A model generated the notes under the pieces. That model was not told the origin of the DNA and ran no database searches. It worked only from the letters and a program-made list of their open reading frames with translations. From an uncultured Dechloromonas sp. (GTDB lineage Bacteria; Pseudomonadota; Gammaproteobacteria; Burkholderiales; Rhodocyclaceae), in assembly GCA_946477505.1 (NCBI GenBank), contig CAMKYP010000304.1:1-5182 (forward strand): a stretch of DNA of 5,182 nucleotides, read 5' to 3'. Each line of letters opens with the position of its first letter. Within the stretch, counting starts at the first letter, position 1. The position numbers were made by a program, and so were the translations under genes. Below are positions 4,520-5,182 of the stretch, piece by piece.

Positions 4520-5182
4520 ATGTCAGAAAAACACCCCATCATCGCCATCACGGGCAGTTCCGGCGCCGGCACGAGCTCGGTGACGCGCACGTTCCAGAAC
4601 ATCTTCCGGCGCGAAGGCGTGAAGGCAGCCGTCATCGAAGGCGACAGCTTCCACCGCTACGACCGCAAGGGGATGAAGCTGCACCAGGCCGAGGCGAGAA
4701 GTCCGGCAACACGCACTTCAGCCACTTCGGGCCGGAGAACAACTTGCTCGTCGAGCTCGAACAGCTGTTTCGCGGCTACAGCGAGAGCGGCACCGGCAAA
4801 CGCCGCAAGTACCTGCACGACGACGACGAGGCCGCGCCATACAAGCAGGAGCCGGGCACCTTCACGCCGTGGGAGGACCTGCCTGCCGACACCGACATGT
4901 TGTTCTACGAGGGACTGCACGGGGCGGTGGTGACGCCTGAGGTGAACATCGCCAAGCACCCCGATTTGCTGGTCGGCGTGGTGCCGGTGATCAACCTCGA
5001 GTGGATCCAGAAGCTGTACCGCGACAAGAAGATGCGCGGTTACTCGACCGAGGCGGTGACCGACACCATCCTGCGCCGCATGCCCGACTACGTCCAGTAC
5101 ATCGTGCCGCAGTTCTCGCAGACGCACGTCAACTTCCAGCGCGTACCGGTGGTGGATACGAGCAACCCCTTCATCGCGCGCG
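4520..5182 (+). CDS. prkB: Phosphoribulokinase, 3' end outside the window, one-base frameshift near 4696
   Basis: It phosphorylates ribulose 5-phosphate with ATP to make ribulose 1,5-bisphosphate for RuBisCO, and is diagnostic of the Calvin cycle (cbbP). About 221 of roughly 290 residues are present. It is the short proteobacterial type. The P-loop is GSSGAGTSS (12-20), and the substrate site EGDSFHRYDR carries Asp42, His45 and Arg49. After residue 59 the frame is lost: ATG 4520 alone reads a spurious tail to a stop at 4933. Adding one G near 4696 restores EKSGNTHFSHFG and everything after it, placing Glu131, Arg168, Asp169 and Arg173 at exactly the numbers known for the Rhodobacter sphaeroides enzyme. 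Later blocks are QEPGTFTPWE, FYEGLHGAVVTPEV, INLEWIQK, DTILRRMPDY and DTSNPFIAR. No strong Shine-Dalgarno precedes the ATG. The intact downstream half suggests a sequence error or a very recent mutation. Confidence 0.93.

Overview
The window is GC-rich, strongly G/C-biased at third codon positions, and carries part of a Calvin-Benson-Bassham (CBB) gene cluster of proteobacterial type. The CbbR, Rpe, class I FBPase and short prokaryotic phosphoribulokinase sequences look like those of autotrophic beta- or gammaproteobacteria, such as a sulfur oxidiser. This is a judgement from remembered family sequences, not from a search. No rRNA, tRNA, CRISPR array or RuBisCO gene is visible.

Layout from left to right. 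(1) 1-636, minus strand: the N-terminal two thirds of a class I fructose-1,6-bisphosphatase. It runs off the left edge, has a one-base frameshift near 556-562, and has ATA where the start codon belongs. (2) 637-1300: a mosaic spacer. It holds a strong minus-strand intrinsic terminator (698-726), an AT-rich and hairpin-containing stretch with no recognisable gene (727-880), a second minus-strand terminator (917-955), and a 56-residue remnant of an IS1182-like transposase (999-1169, minus) with a good extended -10 promoter behind it. (3) 1301-2224, minus: an intact LysR-type regulator, CbbR. (4) 2225-2329: an AT-rich divergent control region with LysR-like dyads. (5) 2330-5182, plus: an apparent operon of a 54-aa unknown ORF, rpe (cbbE), an optional 47-aa ORF or structured spacer, fbp (cbbF), and prkB (cbbP). 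The prkB gene has a one-base frameshift near 4696 and continues past the right edge.

Functionally, Rpe makes ribulose 5-phosphate from xylulose 5-phosphate, FBPase drives hexose bisphosphate dephosphorylation in the regenerative phase, and phosphoribulokinase makes the RuBisCO substrate ribulose 1,5-bisphosphate. CbbR, transcribed divergently, is the expected activator of the plus-strand operon. RuBisCO genes, if linked, must lie outside the window.

The two most notable features are two dissimilar FBPase genes flanking cbbR, and two single-base deletions in otherwise well-conserved enzymes. The deletions could be sequencing or assembly errors or genuine decay. I do not see a convincing undescribed system. 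The best novel leads are the two small ORFs of the operon and the structured, terminator-ended region upstream of the left FBPase gene.
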